Below, piece after piece: positions 47,231 to 58,953 of a DNA stretch of 64,000 nucleotides. The position numbers and the translations under genes were made by a program. Each line of letters starts with the position of its first letter. Within the stretch, counting starts at the first letter, position 1. The notes beneath the pieces are model-generated. The model was not told where the DNA came from. It saw only the letters and a program-made list of their open reading frames with translations, and did not search any database. The stretch is from Henckelia pumila (lineage: Eukaryota > Streptophyta > Magnoliopsida > Lamiales > Gesneriaceae). The stretch covers positions 96,924,151-96,988,150 of the forward strand of contig NC_133120.1 in the NCBI RefSeq assembly GCF_033568475.1. The letters run 5' to 3'.

Positions 47231-48540
47231 AGATTATTTTTCCCCCTATGTTCTTCAAGAGAAAACAGCTATACTCCACTTCTTTATTTCTTCCGTGTGG
47301 TGTGATCATCTCACGGTGTTGTGTAACGGTTGTTCGGGGACAGGTAATTAATCCAATGGGATCTTTTCGAATACAAGGAATATACCATGGAATGTTTTTA
47401 TTTTTTATTATATTATATCAAATTAAATATTTTTTCATACTCCACTTGTCAAAATTGTCAAACACGCAAAACGTTATGAAATGCTAAAGTCAAACTTCAA
47501 ATTTTACAAGTTTAATCAAATTTAATATGACAAGACCAAACGTGTTTCTAGTTTTTTTTATCATAATTTTAGTTATGTCAAGTAAATAACTAGAATAAAA
47601 TTTATAAAAAAAATTTACTACAAAAGTAATTGTTAAAAAAAATATTTAGGTGTTTTTTGGAACATTTAAGAGAGAGGGGCCGGTCATAAGTGATATAAAT
47701 TGTTCAATTAGGTTATTAGCGGCCAAACTCTGCTAGGGAGGATTCGTCACCCCTCAGGCAAAAAAGTTGCAAAATTTGTAATGTATATTTTTTCTAACTA
47801 ATGTTGTGCAATCTAAAAATTTCAATGTTTAATGTAACACTTACATAAAGTTTATAAAATAATCAACAATTATTCGTATCAAATTGTTTTTCTCTTGTCC
47901 TTAGACCACCGACCACTATATGGGAAAAAAGAAGTTTCAAACGTGTGGAGTTTTTGATTTGATAGTCGAAGTGCGTGAAATTTGATACTAAAATTTTAAG
48001 TTTTAATCTCACCAAAACATTTTTTGGTGAGCATGTCTATAGAAGAATTATGTGGCACATATAAACTGCATGTATCCGAAGTTTACTCAATGCAAATATG
48101 AAAGAGAGAATAATAATCATTGAGTTCTTAGTCATACAAAAACAAAGGAAAAAGAAATTTTGAATGTGACTGTTTACATAGAACAAATAACAGTATGAAT
48201 CACGGTCTTGGTTGGAATTACCACATTAGCAAGTGCATATATTTTACTAGTGAAAATGACATACATAGGTCTCGTGTAACATTTTGATGCAATATATTAA
48301 AACCAAAATTATACGCTTTATGGCCCTTTTGGATTGTCATCTTATTTAGTGGATTACAAAGGGATTCAACACTTAGCTTTTCGGGGATTTGTATCGACTG
48401 TTTTTGATAAAGTGGCCCATAGCAAAAACTTGGGATATGCTTCTCAACCGATCACTTTCCTTTCTTTATCGGTTTCTCTTAAAAATGTGGACTTGGACCT
48501 AACTCAAAAATCCAAAAATGAACATCTGAAATGTGAATAG
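47231..48540. other. Intergenic region upstream of PHO2
   Basis: AT-rich with no convincing gene. A GC-richer patch near 47670-47760 looks like part of an unidentified repeat. Confidence 0.45.
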
Positions 48541-48705
48541 CCCAACACATAATGATAAGTCTAAGTTTTGATATCATGTTAAAGAGAATGAACTTGGACT
48601 TAACTCAACTAAAAAATTAGCTCAAGCGATGATTTTTCTTGTCTATATATACATCTCTCAGGAATTTTACCTAATCGATGTGAGACAAACACCCAACACT
48701 TCAAC
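48541..48705 (+). repeat. Dispersed plant repeat fragment
   Basis: The order 'tttgatatcatgttaaagagaatg ... acttaactcaa ... tatatatacatctctca ... gatgtgagacaaacacccaacac' matches a repeat common in dicot genomes, in my memory. The class is not certain, and no terminal repeats were found. Confidence 0.4.
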
Positions 48706-48710
48706 ATTCA

Positions 48711-49430
48711 AGGCCGGCTCCAAGGAGAGACAGCCTAGGCGGTTGCCTAGGACATTTCCTTGATGTGGGACCTTAATTTTTAAATTGTATTTAATTACCA
48801 ATAATTTTTAAAAAAATATTAAGTGTCTTTCAATATTTTTGTTACAAATTTAAAATTGTGGTCAATTTTTTGTACTTTGTTTCACATTCTTTAGGTAAAA
48901 AAAAAAACTTATTTCTTGTATTAAAAAAAATTATCTTTTTGTCATTAAATTGCTTCTTTTAGATGAATTAGATTGTTTAAATTGTGTCAACTATCCCTAT
49001 TTGTGTATTGCGATTGATGTTTATTTTTAATTCATTTGGTTTTGGTGTATGAAATTATAAAATTTTGTAATTTTCTTATTCGCTGGACTTTTTTACTCAA
49101 ATCGTTTATAATTATTCATTTAATCTATTAGTATTTAAATTATAGTTTTTATTTGTTTTATGATAAAAATAAACTATTTACACTTCTTTAGTTTGATTAT
49201 TCTTATTCTATTTGTACTATGGATTAATACATATCTGACTCGTGAGATTATAGAGTAAATTTATGTTTCAATATTTTTTCTCTTTCAATGTCATATTTTA
49301 TGTCATTATTTTTAGTTAGAAGTATTTGTAATTTTGATTATTAAATAAATTGATCGTATCGATATTTAATTAAAAAAATTATATAGAACCTTCTCCAGAA
49401 AATTAGCCCATGACCTCTAATTTTTTAGAG
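48711..49430. mobile_element. GGCCGGCTC-type element, probably hAT, partial
   Basis: It begins CAAGGCCGGCTCCAAGG followed by 'gcctaggcggttgcctagg', a terminus and subterminus seen in plant hAT-derived repeats. Similar starts occur at 42839 (inside a PHO2 intron) and at 59148. The right end is not clear, so 49430 is approximate. Confidence 0.35.
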
Positions 49431-51508
49431 ACTGCACTACCAACAATTTCTAAACCGTCCAAATATCTTAGATACATTATCACACTTTGAACAAGAACCC
49501 CGATCCACTATGCATCTTCATCATGATCCTTTCAAGAAGGTGGCAAACCTAAGAATGGAGCTGGGTTTTTTTTAATGTATAAATAAAATTGTAAATATGT
49601 TATGTCACACTAAAAAGGCAGCACTTGGAGTCCATCTTGTTGGAACTGATTGAGAGAATATTTAGGTATGCTTTTAAAGCAAATGAGAGCATATTTTTGG
49701 TGTGGTCTCAAGTTTTTTTTTTTTTACTATTGGAAACAGTAAAGATGCCCACAGCCCATTATCAAGGGCAGGAAAACTTTACTGGCCACTACTAAAAATA
49801 GTCGTGGTATTTTATTCTTCTATATCGTGATATGATATTTTGTCTAAATGATAAAATTTATATGAAATAAGCAAAGCATATTTTGCGGATGATTCCCCGT
49901 GTGGTGATGTAGTCATTTCTTTCGACTCTTTGTCCTAATATTGGTCGATGGCAAAGATGGTGGATTATTATGGGAGGCTTATTTTTCAATTAAAAACACA
50001 CTGGGCTTGAAAATCTAAGTGATCTTTTGGTGCTTGTAATTCATGCAATATCAAATTTAATTGTTCTTGACTCGATTCAATTGTTTTTATTCCAGGGAAA
50101 GTATCAATAATGCACAGGTCAATACCCATAACCTAAAAAGGTCCAATTTTTTTAAGGATGCTTTATGTAATGGAGAATAATATACATGCATGTTAAGAGT
50201 GGAGAAACTATTGATATGACAAAGACTTCCATCATAGCATCACGAAGTTTCAAAAAAGGCTCCTCAAAATGCTTTAGAAAAGTTATTTGCACGTATTCTT
50301 GGCGCTGTAGAAGCGAGATGGTCTACCTTGATTTTATAGAATATACAAAACAGAGTAAACTTTCATAGTCGAAAATTGGAGAGAAAGAGATCATGGGGCA
50401 AACATCACATCGATTTGAAAATTTTTCGTTCGAAAGGATTACATCATCCCATGGAAGGCACTAGTGTTCTTGAATAAGTATTCCCTAATTATTCAGCTAA
50501 CATAAATGGAGATAAGATGAAGTCTCCAAAAATGGGTATTGTGCACTCTATAGTGTCACAACTCTCGAACTTAATAATTAATATCAGGTTGAGAGAGAGA
50601 GAGAGAGAGAGACCAAATTTCTTATAAGAAAATCCAACACAGATGCCTCGACGCCGTCAGTTACTAACTTACTGTTCAGTGCAGGTGTAGAATTGGAAGT
50701 TTAGATGAGGAACAGTTGTTTCCACTTGCCAGATATTGCATCCATAGCTGCTTGCAAGAAGTTCACCACGAGAATAAAAATTACACGTTTATCTTATCGG
50801 TGAAGGCAAAAAACTTAATAATGAAAGCTATGATAAATGCACAGAACACCGAACAGCCATGAGAATTCACGACAACGGCCTAGAAAATTAAGTAATTTGA
50901 AAGAGAATGTAAGTCGGGCATTCTCTAGTCATCAGAGGATCTAGGCACATAGGTTCTGGGCCTCCAGCTCGAATACTTAATAACACCGGCGCTCAAGACC
51001 TTCCTCGAGCCTTAAGGTGCACCAAACCCCAGGCTTAGGACAAAGATGTGCGTCCAGAAGAGAAAGTGCGCTTTGTCACTCCCAAAGTGCAAGAACTGCG
51101 GCTTAAGCCTAAAACACACGGCTTATGGATTTGTAATAAATATGAGACATCATACAGTTATGGGCAATTGAGCATGTCCCAAACCCAGCCCAATGATATC
51201 CCAACTGAAGGCCAGCTCAAACCAAAGGGAGTTGTCCACACACCATTCACTCACTGAAAGTTTAAAATAAAAGATAGGGTTCTACTTATTTTATCTTCAT
51301 AGGCCTTCCGTTGGGATATCATAAGACTGGTTTTCGGGCGTAATGCCCATAACACATTCTTATCTGGAAGTTTTTTGGTCTTTAAAACTAAAAAAAATTA
51401 CCAATATGTTTAAATACAAAACCTCTGCAAAGAAGAAAAAATGACGAGAAAGTAAAAGGCGTTTTAACAAGTAGCAGGTAAAGACCCTACCATGCAATCT
51501 TGGAGTTT
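49431..51508. other. Intergenic region
   Basis: No supported gene. It contains a (GA)n microsatellite at 50591-50612. A GC-richer patch at about 50930-51120 is rich in 'ggcgc/gccttaag' and may be another repeat fragment. Confidence 0.45.
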
Positions 51509-53652
51509 CTAAATAGCTTCAATCGCCAACTTCTTCAGCTTCTCTTTCTTTTCCGTCTTTAAAGGTATTACTTTTTCTGGCTTCTCAATTCCTTGTATAT
51601 CTGTTATCCTTAACTTGGTCAACTCCTGATATTTTCCAAGGAAAAATGTCAGAGATTTTTACTCACACAAATGAAATACAAATAATCAAGCACTGCATTT
51701 AAGAAAAATCACGATAAAAAAGTGAAGCAACATAAACCCATCAAGATTTAGCTTAGGAATGTATCTAATGTAAATCCGAATTACCTGTCGATGACCTTTT
51801 GTTCTTCTATAGTTTTTCCTTCTCTTTTTCTTGAATATAATCACTTTTGCATCTAATGCCTGCATGATAAACGAAACATCAGAAATTAAACTCTTAGAAT
51901 AAAATTCCAAGATGAGATGGTGAAAAATTGAAACAAGAAAAAGGAAAGGCTTGCTTGAAAAATCTTTTAGTAAAAGTGATGAGTAGTTAGATGTTGGAAG
52001 TAGCAACGAACGAGTAAATATAATCTAGAATTTCGTACATGCTCCTCGACAACAGCATGAACCGCTGCATCAGGCAAAGTCGGCCGGCCAATGATCGTCT
52101 GAGACTTTGAGCCTAACATAAGAACCTTATTGAGAATCAACTGCAAGAACACGGTAATAAATGAATAAAAAATTAATTCAACTGAAACTGCACCAACTTC
52201 AAGCAATTAATTAGCACTGATAGCTTAATATCTAGATGAATGAGTTAAATCGAAGTCCTGACTTGGATAATCAGCACAAAAGGCAAACAGAAGCACTACA
52301 GATCTCTAAATGAAACAGCTTGAAAATGAGTAGGAAAAGTGATAATTAGATGAACAGAAAAGAAAATACAAGTAATTTTGATTTTTAGTCATATTAGGTT
52401 CAAAACCATTTGGAAAAATGGTTAACCATATAGATATGTTGAAACTTGTTACATTGAGGGAAAATATTACTGACTTTTTTTTTTCTATTATCCTAGTGGT
52501 AAATGTAGAAATCAAGAACACCAGATTGTCGTTTTACATAAGCATTTTAACCAAGAAAAGCCACAAACACATTGATGCATGAAAAGAATTTCACCTATTC
52601 ACCTAATGATGGGGTTGCTGTGAGGTATAATGCAGTTAACACCTTATCAGATAAAGTTGTAAATTGTAATTAATAATGCCAAAGCCTTCAGAGACCATGG
52701 AATATAGGCTCCGAACCAATTGGGCTTAACAGGAATAAAGGACCTTAATAATAAAGAAGGCCGACTTAATGAATATGACCTCTGAACTCACATACCTTAG
52801 AATTCAATTTCTGAAAAACTCAACCTTGCAGGTAATCGGGCAACCATGAACTTATTCTTTAACATTATAGCAGGTAAATTAACTACAAATCTGGCACATT
52901 TGTTGATAAAACAATGTACAACACCACAAGATTTTAAAGTACAACACTAACCTTGTCATTGATATCACAGAACTTCAACCTCTCTGTGAAAATGCTATCC
53001 CCGTTGCTCACTTTAAACTGATGCGACCCAATCTAGTATATTAGAAATCAAATAGGATTAATGGGAATAAAGATCTTAAAAGACAAAAGGGCTTGATTGG
53101 GCAAAAACAAAAAAACATATGATCCAGGTCTAGTGCACACATATCCGTTACACAAATATTTAATTCAATACAGTAGTCATAAGCACAACATTTTCGTGAA
53201 AATTTAAGAGCTTTCTCAAGTTGCCAACTTTGAAAAGAAAACCAAGAGAACGATTAATGAACCTGAACAATGGCGAATACGGGTTCGTAAGGTTTGAAAA
53301 CCAGGTCAGATTCCTGGAGCGGGCCAATGACTTTGTACCCAATTTCAGCAGCTTCTCGGTCTTTATCCTCAGCTGATAAAACAGCTTCCTCAGCCTCATT
53401 TTCAGTTTCCTCTGCTTCATCGTCACTTTCATCCGTGTCATCATCATCATCGGTGGATGAGAAATGCCGGGAAAACAGAAAGCGGTGTGGAGAGGCAGAA
53501 AAACGATTGCAAATGCGATTGATAGGCTCGGGGTTCTGGGATTGGGGGAGGAAGTAGATTGAGGCAGGGGCACGGATATGGGAAAGGGGGATTAGGGTTT
53601 TAGATGATTGGAAATAACGGGTCAAGGATTGAAGGCAACGTCGATTTGCCAT
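51509..53652 (-). CDS. NFD1: Mitochondrial 50S ribosomal protein L21 (bL21m, NFD1 orthologue)
   Basis: Five exons in transcript order: 53652-53263, 53032-52952, 52140-52039, 51859-51785, 51625-51509; 254 residues. The first about 70 residues are Arg/Ser/Leu-rich without acidic residues (MANRRCLQSLTRYFQSSKTL...RFLFSRHFSS), a mitochondrial presequence. A very acidic linker follows (TDDDDDTDESDDEAEE), then the bL21 domain from about residue 120: YEPVFAIVQIGSHQFKVSNG, GRPTLPDAAVHAVVEEHALD, and the conserved basic KKKRRKNYRRTKGHRQ. The Arabidopsis orthologue NUCLEAR FUSION DEFECTIVE 1 is needed for polar nuclei fusion in the embryo sac. The start is the first ATG; the frame upstream opens only with GTG. 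Confidence 0.93.
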
Positions 53653-54145
53653 TGTTGTCACTTCCCTTGAGTTCTTTCGCAGGGTTTTTGACTGAATGTG
53701 AATCTAGGGTTTAGTTTCTACTTAAATCGCAGTTTCTATTTGCGCTTTTTCCTTCTTCTCCCCAACAAGACCAGAAAGGACCATGTATGATCAATTAATT
53801 ATAGCCATTAATATCATTCATTCTCACGATTTTGTTAGAACATAATATTTTAGATTCATTGAATTGTTTCGAGATTTCTTTAAAAAAGATTACTATATTT
53901 TGAGCTATAGCCAATTCTTGTTTTTGTAAATTGTGATTTTCATTTTAGTCTTCGTAATTTTTTTTTTTTTTTTGAGAAAGGTCTTCGTAATTTTGTTAAA
54001 CTAGTTCTAATATAGAATCTCCATGCTTCAAATATTCAATTTGTTTAATTTATATATATACATCAGAATAAAAAAAAAAATCGATCAATGTAACATTAGT
54101 AACCAAAAAAAATATAAGCGGAAATACAACTCCCAAAATTTCTAG
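53653..54145. other. Promoter of L21 and short AT-rich spacer
   Basis: 53653-53780 is the leader and promoter of the L21 gene. The rest is AT-rich with a poly(T) run (53959-53973). No gene seen. Confidence 0.5.
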
Positions 54146-56608
54146 TCAAAAATTTCGCTCCATGCTACCGGTAACTTTGATCGCGCTTATGGTCTTCCGG
54201 TGGCGCTTAGACTTCCTATGTTTCCCACGCCCACTGGAAGCCTTCTTCACTGGAAAGCTTGCTAAATTCTCTGTGGAGGTGTAGTTCAGATTTTCAATGG
54301 TTATGGAAGGTAGCGGCCGAGGATGAACGTTAGCAGGAGAATCCGGAGGCGGCAGGGGAGCCCAGTGCTCAAGCAAGTCTCTGTGGTATCCCTGCGACAA
54401 TAAACCAGTCTAAGGTTGCTGAGATGCATCTATAGGCATTGGTATACACTTAATAACCCGCTTGATCCAATTAAGCTAAGTTGCTTTTTCTCTTCATTGA
54501 ACTCTACAAACTTAAAGCAAAAAGACAATACAAGCAGAAGCTTTTTGGAAGTTACTTGTGGATACATAAAATTATAACACCTTTATTTACCTGAATGACA
54601 AAGTTGTGTCTCGCACAGTCCAAGAACATGTCGATCGTGTAATTAGTCTTCAACCAGATCGTGTAAATCTATCCACTTGATTAAACCAGAGGCAAGTGAA
54701 GATCGAGGTTGGAGATTGGACTATAAGTCTATAACACATCCTTTGGGGACATCTGACCACATCCAAACGAAGGTTCATAAAACATGTAATGACGGGACAA
54801 TCACCACGTTAAGAATAATGCAAGTATAGGGAATGAGATTTGTTGATTGGATGTACAGTCCTACTACTGGTTATTGGGAATTTATCAGCGGAGAATGGGG
54901 TTAAGAGTTAAGCCCTCTTTTTTATAAAACTCGATTTGAAAATCAATGGAAGAATTTTCATACTTCTCGACAGCCTTGTTAGCTTCTGCTTCTACGAAAA
55001 CATCAAAACACCTAAAATGCCTCGCTATGGCGAAGCTAGCATTTTTCCTCCATAAAAACCTGGAATATCATTAAAATACATTTCAGTTCCAAATAAATAA
55101 ACAATAGAAAAGGGATAGTGTTTCCATCCTCACCTAAGCAGGCAAGTATTGGTTGCGTATACTGGTACCTTTCGAGATTTTGATACGGATCAACGACCAG
55201 TTCCAGTTTTGCATCCACAGTGAATACCTGGCAAAGTTTACCTTTCCATTACGTCTTGGATCAGAATAAGGTAAATTGTGCACAACTAGAATCCTCCACA
55301 GCCCAATTTTCTTGTCACTGCTGAGTTCAGTATAATTTTTTAGAAAAGCTTCTGTTTGTTCATCCACAAAGATATGAAAACAGGAATTTCGCTTGGTATA
55401 TTCACTAATATTTTTTGGTTGCCGTATTATATCGAACCCCTGTTCATGAAATGATTCTTTCGTCAATTAACCAAATACTCTCACTTAAAAGTGAAACAAT
55501 ACATAAGTAAGTCGGTAACAAATATCGCTGATGCAACAACCACCCCTTGGCAAGTTTCCATCTCAAGAAGGTCCGAATCAGCTACGTCAAAATTGTCTGA
55601 TGGCCAGGCTTCACTCCTCTGACAAACCTCACACGCACCTAGCATCAGAGTTCTGTTTAAGTTGAATGATGCAAAGAAATTAAATACACTAAAGTATTCG
55701 AGGAAACAGCTTCGAGACGATACTATCATACCCACAGTGCACATTCATGGACTCCTTCACATCAAATGAATCACTTCTCTGCCTCAATGACGGATACCCA
55801 CCGAACTCAGAACCTCCGAATTCAGTTTTAGTTAAGTTGTCTTCTCACACTAAGTCAAATTTTTAAGCACGGGAAAGAAGGATGGCGCTATTGGCATAAG
55901 TACATTTTCCATAGGAAGGTAGCAAACTGGGCATGCTGAGAAAGCAAACAGCAAGAAAGAAAATGCGCCAAAAAGGAAAACCTCGGTCATAACATGAACT
56001 AGTAAAAACTCATGCATATACAGGAAAAAAGGGAAAGCCCACAAAGCATAATGTTCTAACTCATGACGGGGTCCAGTACTCTTTTTGTCCACTGGTGGCG
56101 GAGGTAATGTAAAACTCTCACATGGATTCCCAGAAGGAAGAGTATACCCAAGAAAAGTTGCAGGTGCTGAAGGTGGAGGGGCTACATTTGCAAGTTTTTC
56201 TCCATTTCCTCGAGTTTGGAAGAGAAAGTTTCGTTCACATTATCCTTCTCGTCGAATAATGGGCCTGGATTGCACATCAATTTTCGGAATAATGGTTTCT
56301 CGAGTAACTTCACCTGAAAGTAACCAACCACGAAGCACAAAATTAACTTCTCATAGTAAACAGCCGGGTTTTGATAACATAATATAGAGAAGCTGTGGAG
56401 TTCATGAATGGGAAGTCCTGGTAAGCTAATGCCCAAATTAAACAAAATCAAAACCACAGTTTTCAAATTTTGAGAAACCAACCTTTACCATTAAACAACA
56501 CCCATACGAAACCACAGCAGAAACAAGAGACAAGAGAAGCATTCCAATCTTGTTTCGAGGGGCGAATTTGCAGATCCAATGGAACAATTTATCCTTTTCC
56601 TTAAACAT
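54146..56608 (-). pseudogene. MUCI70/TOD1-like (DUF616) glycosyltransferase pseudogene
   Basis: In order on the minus strand: a membrane-anchor exon (56608-56483, MFKEKDKLFHW...LLLSLVSAVVSYG), VKLLEKPLFRKL (from 56313), APATFLGYTLPSGNPC and PPPPVDKKSTGP, CPVCYLPMEN, LTKTEFGGSEFGGYPSL, SDLLEMETCQGVVVASAIF, FVDEQTEAF...GLWRILVVHNLPYSD, DAKLELVVDPYQNLER, FDVFVEAEANKA, and the tail YHRDLLEHWAPLPPP with basic KHRKSKRHRK. These are the landmarks of DUF616 proteins of the Golgi (MUCI70, TOD1). Several neighbouring blocks lie in different frames with no intron between: after KNLQM (about 56188), after VLKNLT (about 55858), in VKPGHQT/FDVAD (about 55590), and at SLW/DAKLEL (about 55218). The PKLLLHR block is missing. 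It is therefore a decayed copy, although single frameshifts could reflect assembly errors. Confidence 0.8.
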
Positions 56609-56649
56609 CTTGGTGAGCTTTCTTGATTGTGTAAAACTTTTCTTGATTG

Positions 56650-56808
56650 TGTAAAACTAGACGACGCTCTCATCCGTGAAACGAATATTTATAATAATAA
56701 GTAATACTTTTGACATAAATTATAATACTTTTTTATGGATAATTCATATAAAAGATCCGTGTCATAAATATGACCTTTAAGACCGTTTCATAAAAGTTTT
56801 TGCCTTCT
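56650..56808. mobile_element. GGTCTCA-type MITE, copy 1
   Basis: Degenerate inverted ends surround 'catccgtgaaacg ... aagtaatactttt ... ttttttatggataattca ... gatccgtgtcataaatatgacc ... gaccgtttcataaaagt'. This is the inverse of the copy at 60940 and belongs to a family very common in asterid genomes (memory). It ends about 40 bp upstream of the pseudogene start codon. Confidence 0.6.
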
Positions 56809-57966
56809 TGATTCTTGATGACACAATAGGTGTTGTTTGGATAGACAATGACAACAAACTGTTCTGAATTTGCTGCAATGATCCATTACTTCCTGAAGAT
56901 CGAAGATCCAACGACCCTGTAGTCATTGTTGTCCCCTCGATCCACATACTTCACCTCTCATTTCCCTTAATCCCACCTCCATATTCAGACAATGTGTGTA
57001 AAAAAATTCCCCAAATTTTGAATCTTTACCCCTTTACCGCTATACGAATCCACTAATACCGATCCAAATACAAGAAAAAAGCACAAAAAACGTTAAATTG
57101 GACTGGCTATAAATTGGACTGGCTACTCATCAGACCTACACCGCCAAATCGATCAAAATCAAGAACAACTATGCACATCCACTGCCTACAGAATAGACTA
57201 CAGTGGACTCTAAACTCGACAAAACCCAGTTAGAATTCGATATTTATTATATAAATTTTTTTATGAAATCCCAGTATCAAAACACTGGTGTCCAATCAAA
57301 ACTATGAATTAACGTATAACATTTATAACAAGTCCGTATTCAACTGAGTACTGGTGATAATATAAATTACATTAATTAATTAATGAGCTAGATAATTGCA
57401 TGGCACAGAAAAAAATTGAAGAGTTGGCGGAGATTGAATCCTAGATTATTCTTCCTATGTTGCATAAATCAGTGAGGAAATACTACAGACTAACGTGGCC
57501 TTTTTTTTTTTTTTTTTTTAATCTAACGTGCGCATCCTTAAATAATGAATAAACCTCATAAATCTGAGTATATTTAAAATTAATATTGGAGTTACTTTAG
57601 GGGTTTGCCGATTAAATTGCTAATCAAGTTGTTATTTTATGAGTTGGGAGTAAAAATTATTGGGACTTAAGTTTGAGGAATATATGTATCTAGTTTCAAG
57701 AATTTATAATGTCTTTCTTAAGCTTGATCAGTTTAATTGTGCACAGCTGACTATTCACGCGGCATGGTATGTTCATACAATTTATTAAATCGAGTTACAT
57801 GCTATCGTGATAATATATAATTTTTGAATTTGATGATGATGTTGAATTATTTGAAAGAGTAATATGCGGATGTTTACTAAAATTAAATTAAATTGTAACG
57901 GTACTGTCTGGTTGATATCCTTTGCTAATTGTGAAATCTGGAATGATTTTATAAGTTAGATCAAAC
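56809..57966. other. AT-rich intergenic region
   Basis: No gene seen. It contains a poly(T) tract near 57500-57520. Confidence 0.5.
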
Positions 57967-58189
57967 TAGGGGTGGTTTTTCGGTATACCGTACTAAAAAA
58001 ATTGGTATGAAAAAAATTCATAACGATACCGATAGCGAAATTTCGAACTTTTGGTATGGAAAAAATCCATATTGATACCATATAGATATCGAAAAAAAAT
58101 TTGGTATACCGAAAAAATGTCTGTATATCGAAAAAAAGTCGGTATGATATGCCGAAAATTCGGTATTTTGATCCGGTATGACAACCCTA
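57967..58189. mobile_element. hAT-type MITE, 223 bp
   Basis: The ends TAGGGGTGG and CAACCCTA form short inverted repeats. An 8-bp target duplication has one mismatch: gatcaaac at 57959-57966 and gaccaaac at 58190-58197. The interior repeats 'ttcggtatacc' and 'ggtatgataccg'-like units. No coding capacity. Confidence 0.7.
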
Positions 58190-58433
58190 GACCAAACTAG
58201 TTGGTTTTGATTTTTGACTTTTGATTCATGAGTACAGCTTTTTTCACAACGAAGAAAGCATGCATTTGGACCAATAAAAAAAACAGGTTTTTTCTCGAAA
58301 AAAAAAAGACGGGTCTTTTTTATGAATAGTTTTATTTGGATAACTTCATTCCATCCGGTTATATATATATTATGTATGTAAATAAATGATGGTGAAATCT
58401 GCAATATATTGTTGGATATATACTTTTGTACAA

Positions 58434-58941
58434 TGTTCTAAAAAGCGGTAGGCGAACGGTCACCCACTGTCTAGCCCCTAGAAGCTAAGGCGGCCGCTTA
58501 TACGGTTTTTTTAGTTTAAATATTTAATTATTCTAATCCGATCTATCTTAATATTTTTCCAATAATTTTTTTATCGAATTCACTTGCCTAAATGTGTTTA
58601 TTTGTTCTAAATGTCTAATTATTCTCGTTCATCTTAATATTTATTCAATAATTCATCTTTATCGAATTCAAACTCGAATTGCATGGCATATTTCTTGTTT
58701 TCATGTGATACAAATTGGTGGACATATATGTCAAATAATCTTTTTTAAAAAATTAAAATAAAAAATATTATTCGTTAATCTATGCGGTCGCTTAGGCGGA
58801 TTTTGGGGCATCTAGGCGAAGATTAAGCAACTTGACGATCAATTAATGTAATAACTTTCAGAAACTTCAACTGTTTAAAAATCGAGATGGTGGGCAACTG
58901 CATAGCGCCTAAGCGGTTCTAGGCGTCGTCTTTAAGAACAC
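58434..58941. mobile_element. 508-bp element with 12-bp target duplication
   Basis: Perfect 12-bp direct repeats, tacttttgtaca, flank it (58422-58433 and 58942-58953). The ends ATGTTCTAAAAAGC and GTCTTTAAGAACAC form degenerate inverted repeats. Both arms hold 'ggcggccgcttata' / 'gcggtcgcttaggcgg' sequence, typical of a dispersed plant repeat family. The class is uncertain: the duplication is long for hAT and fits a Mutator-like element or retroposition better. Confidence 0.6.
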
Positions 58942-58953
58942 TACTTTTGTACA

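Noticed and set aside
47379-47386. GAATATAC, matching the phosphate-response P1BS consensus upstream of PHO2
   Set aside because: The consensus is loose and expected often in AT-rich DNA; not enough to call a regulatory site.
48334-48540. 68-codon open frame in AT-rich spacer
   Set aside because: Chance-length frame beside a dispersed repeat; no protein similarity recognised.
50640-50780. Minus-strand peptide-like stretch (GELLASSYGCNIWQVETTVP)
   Set aside because: It faintly recalls a WD-repeat protein end, but it is short and isolated, and no other exons of such a gene were found.
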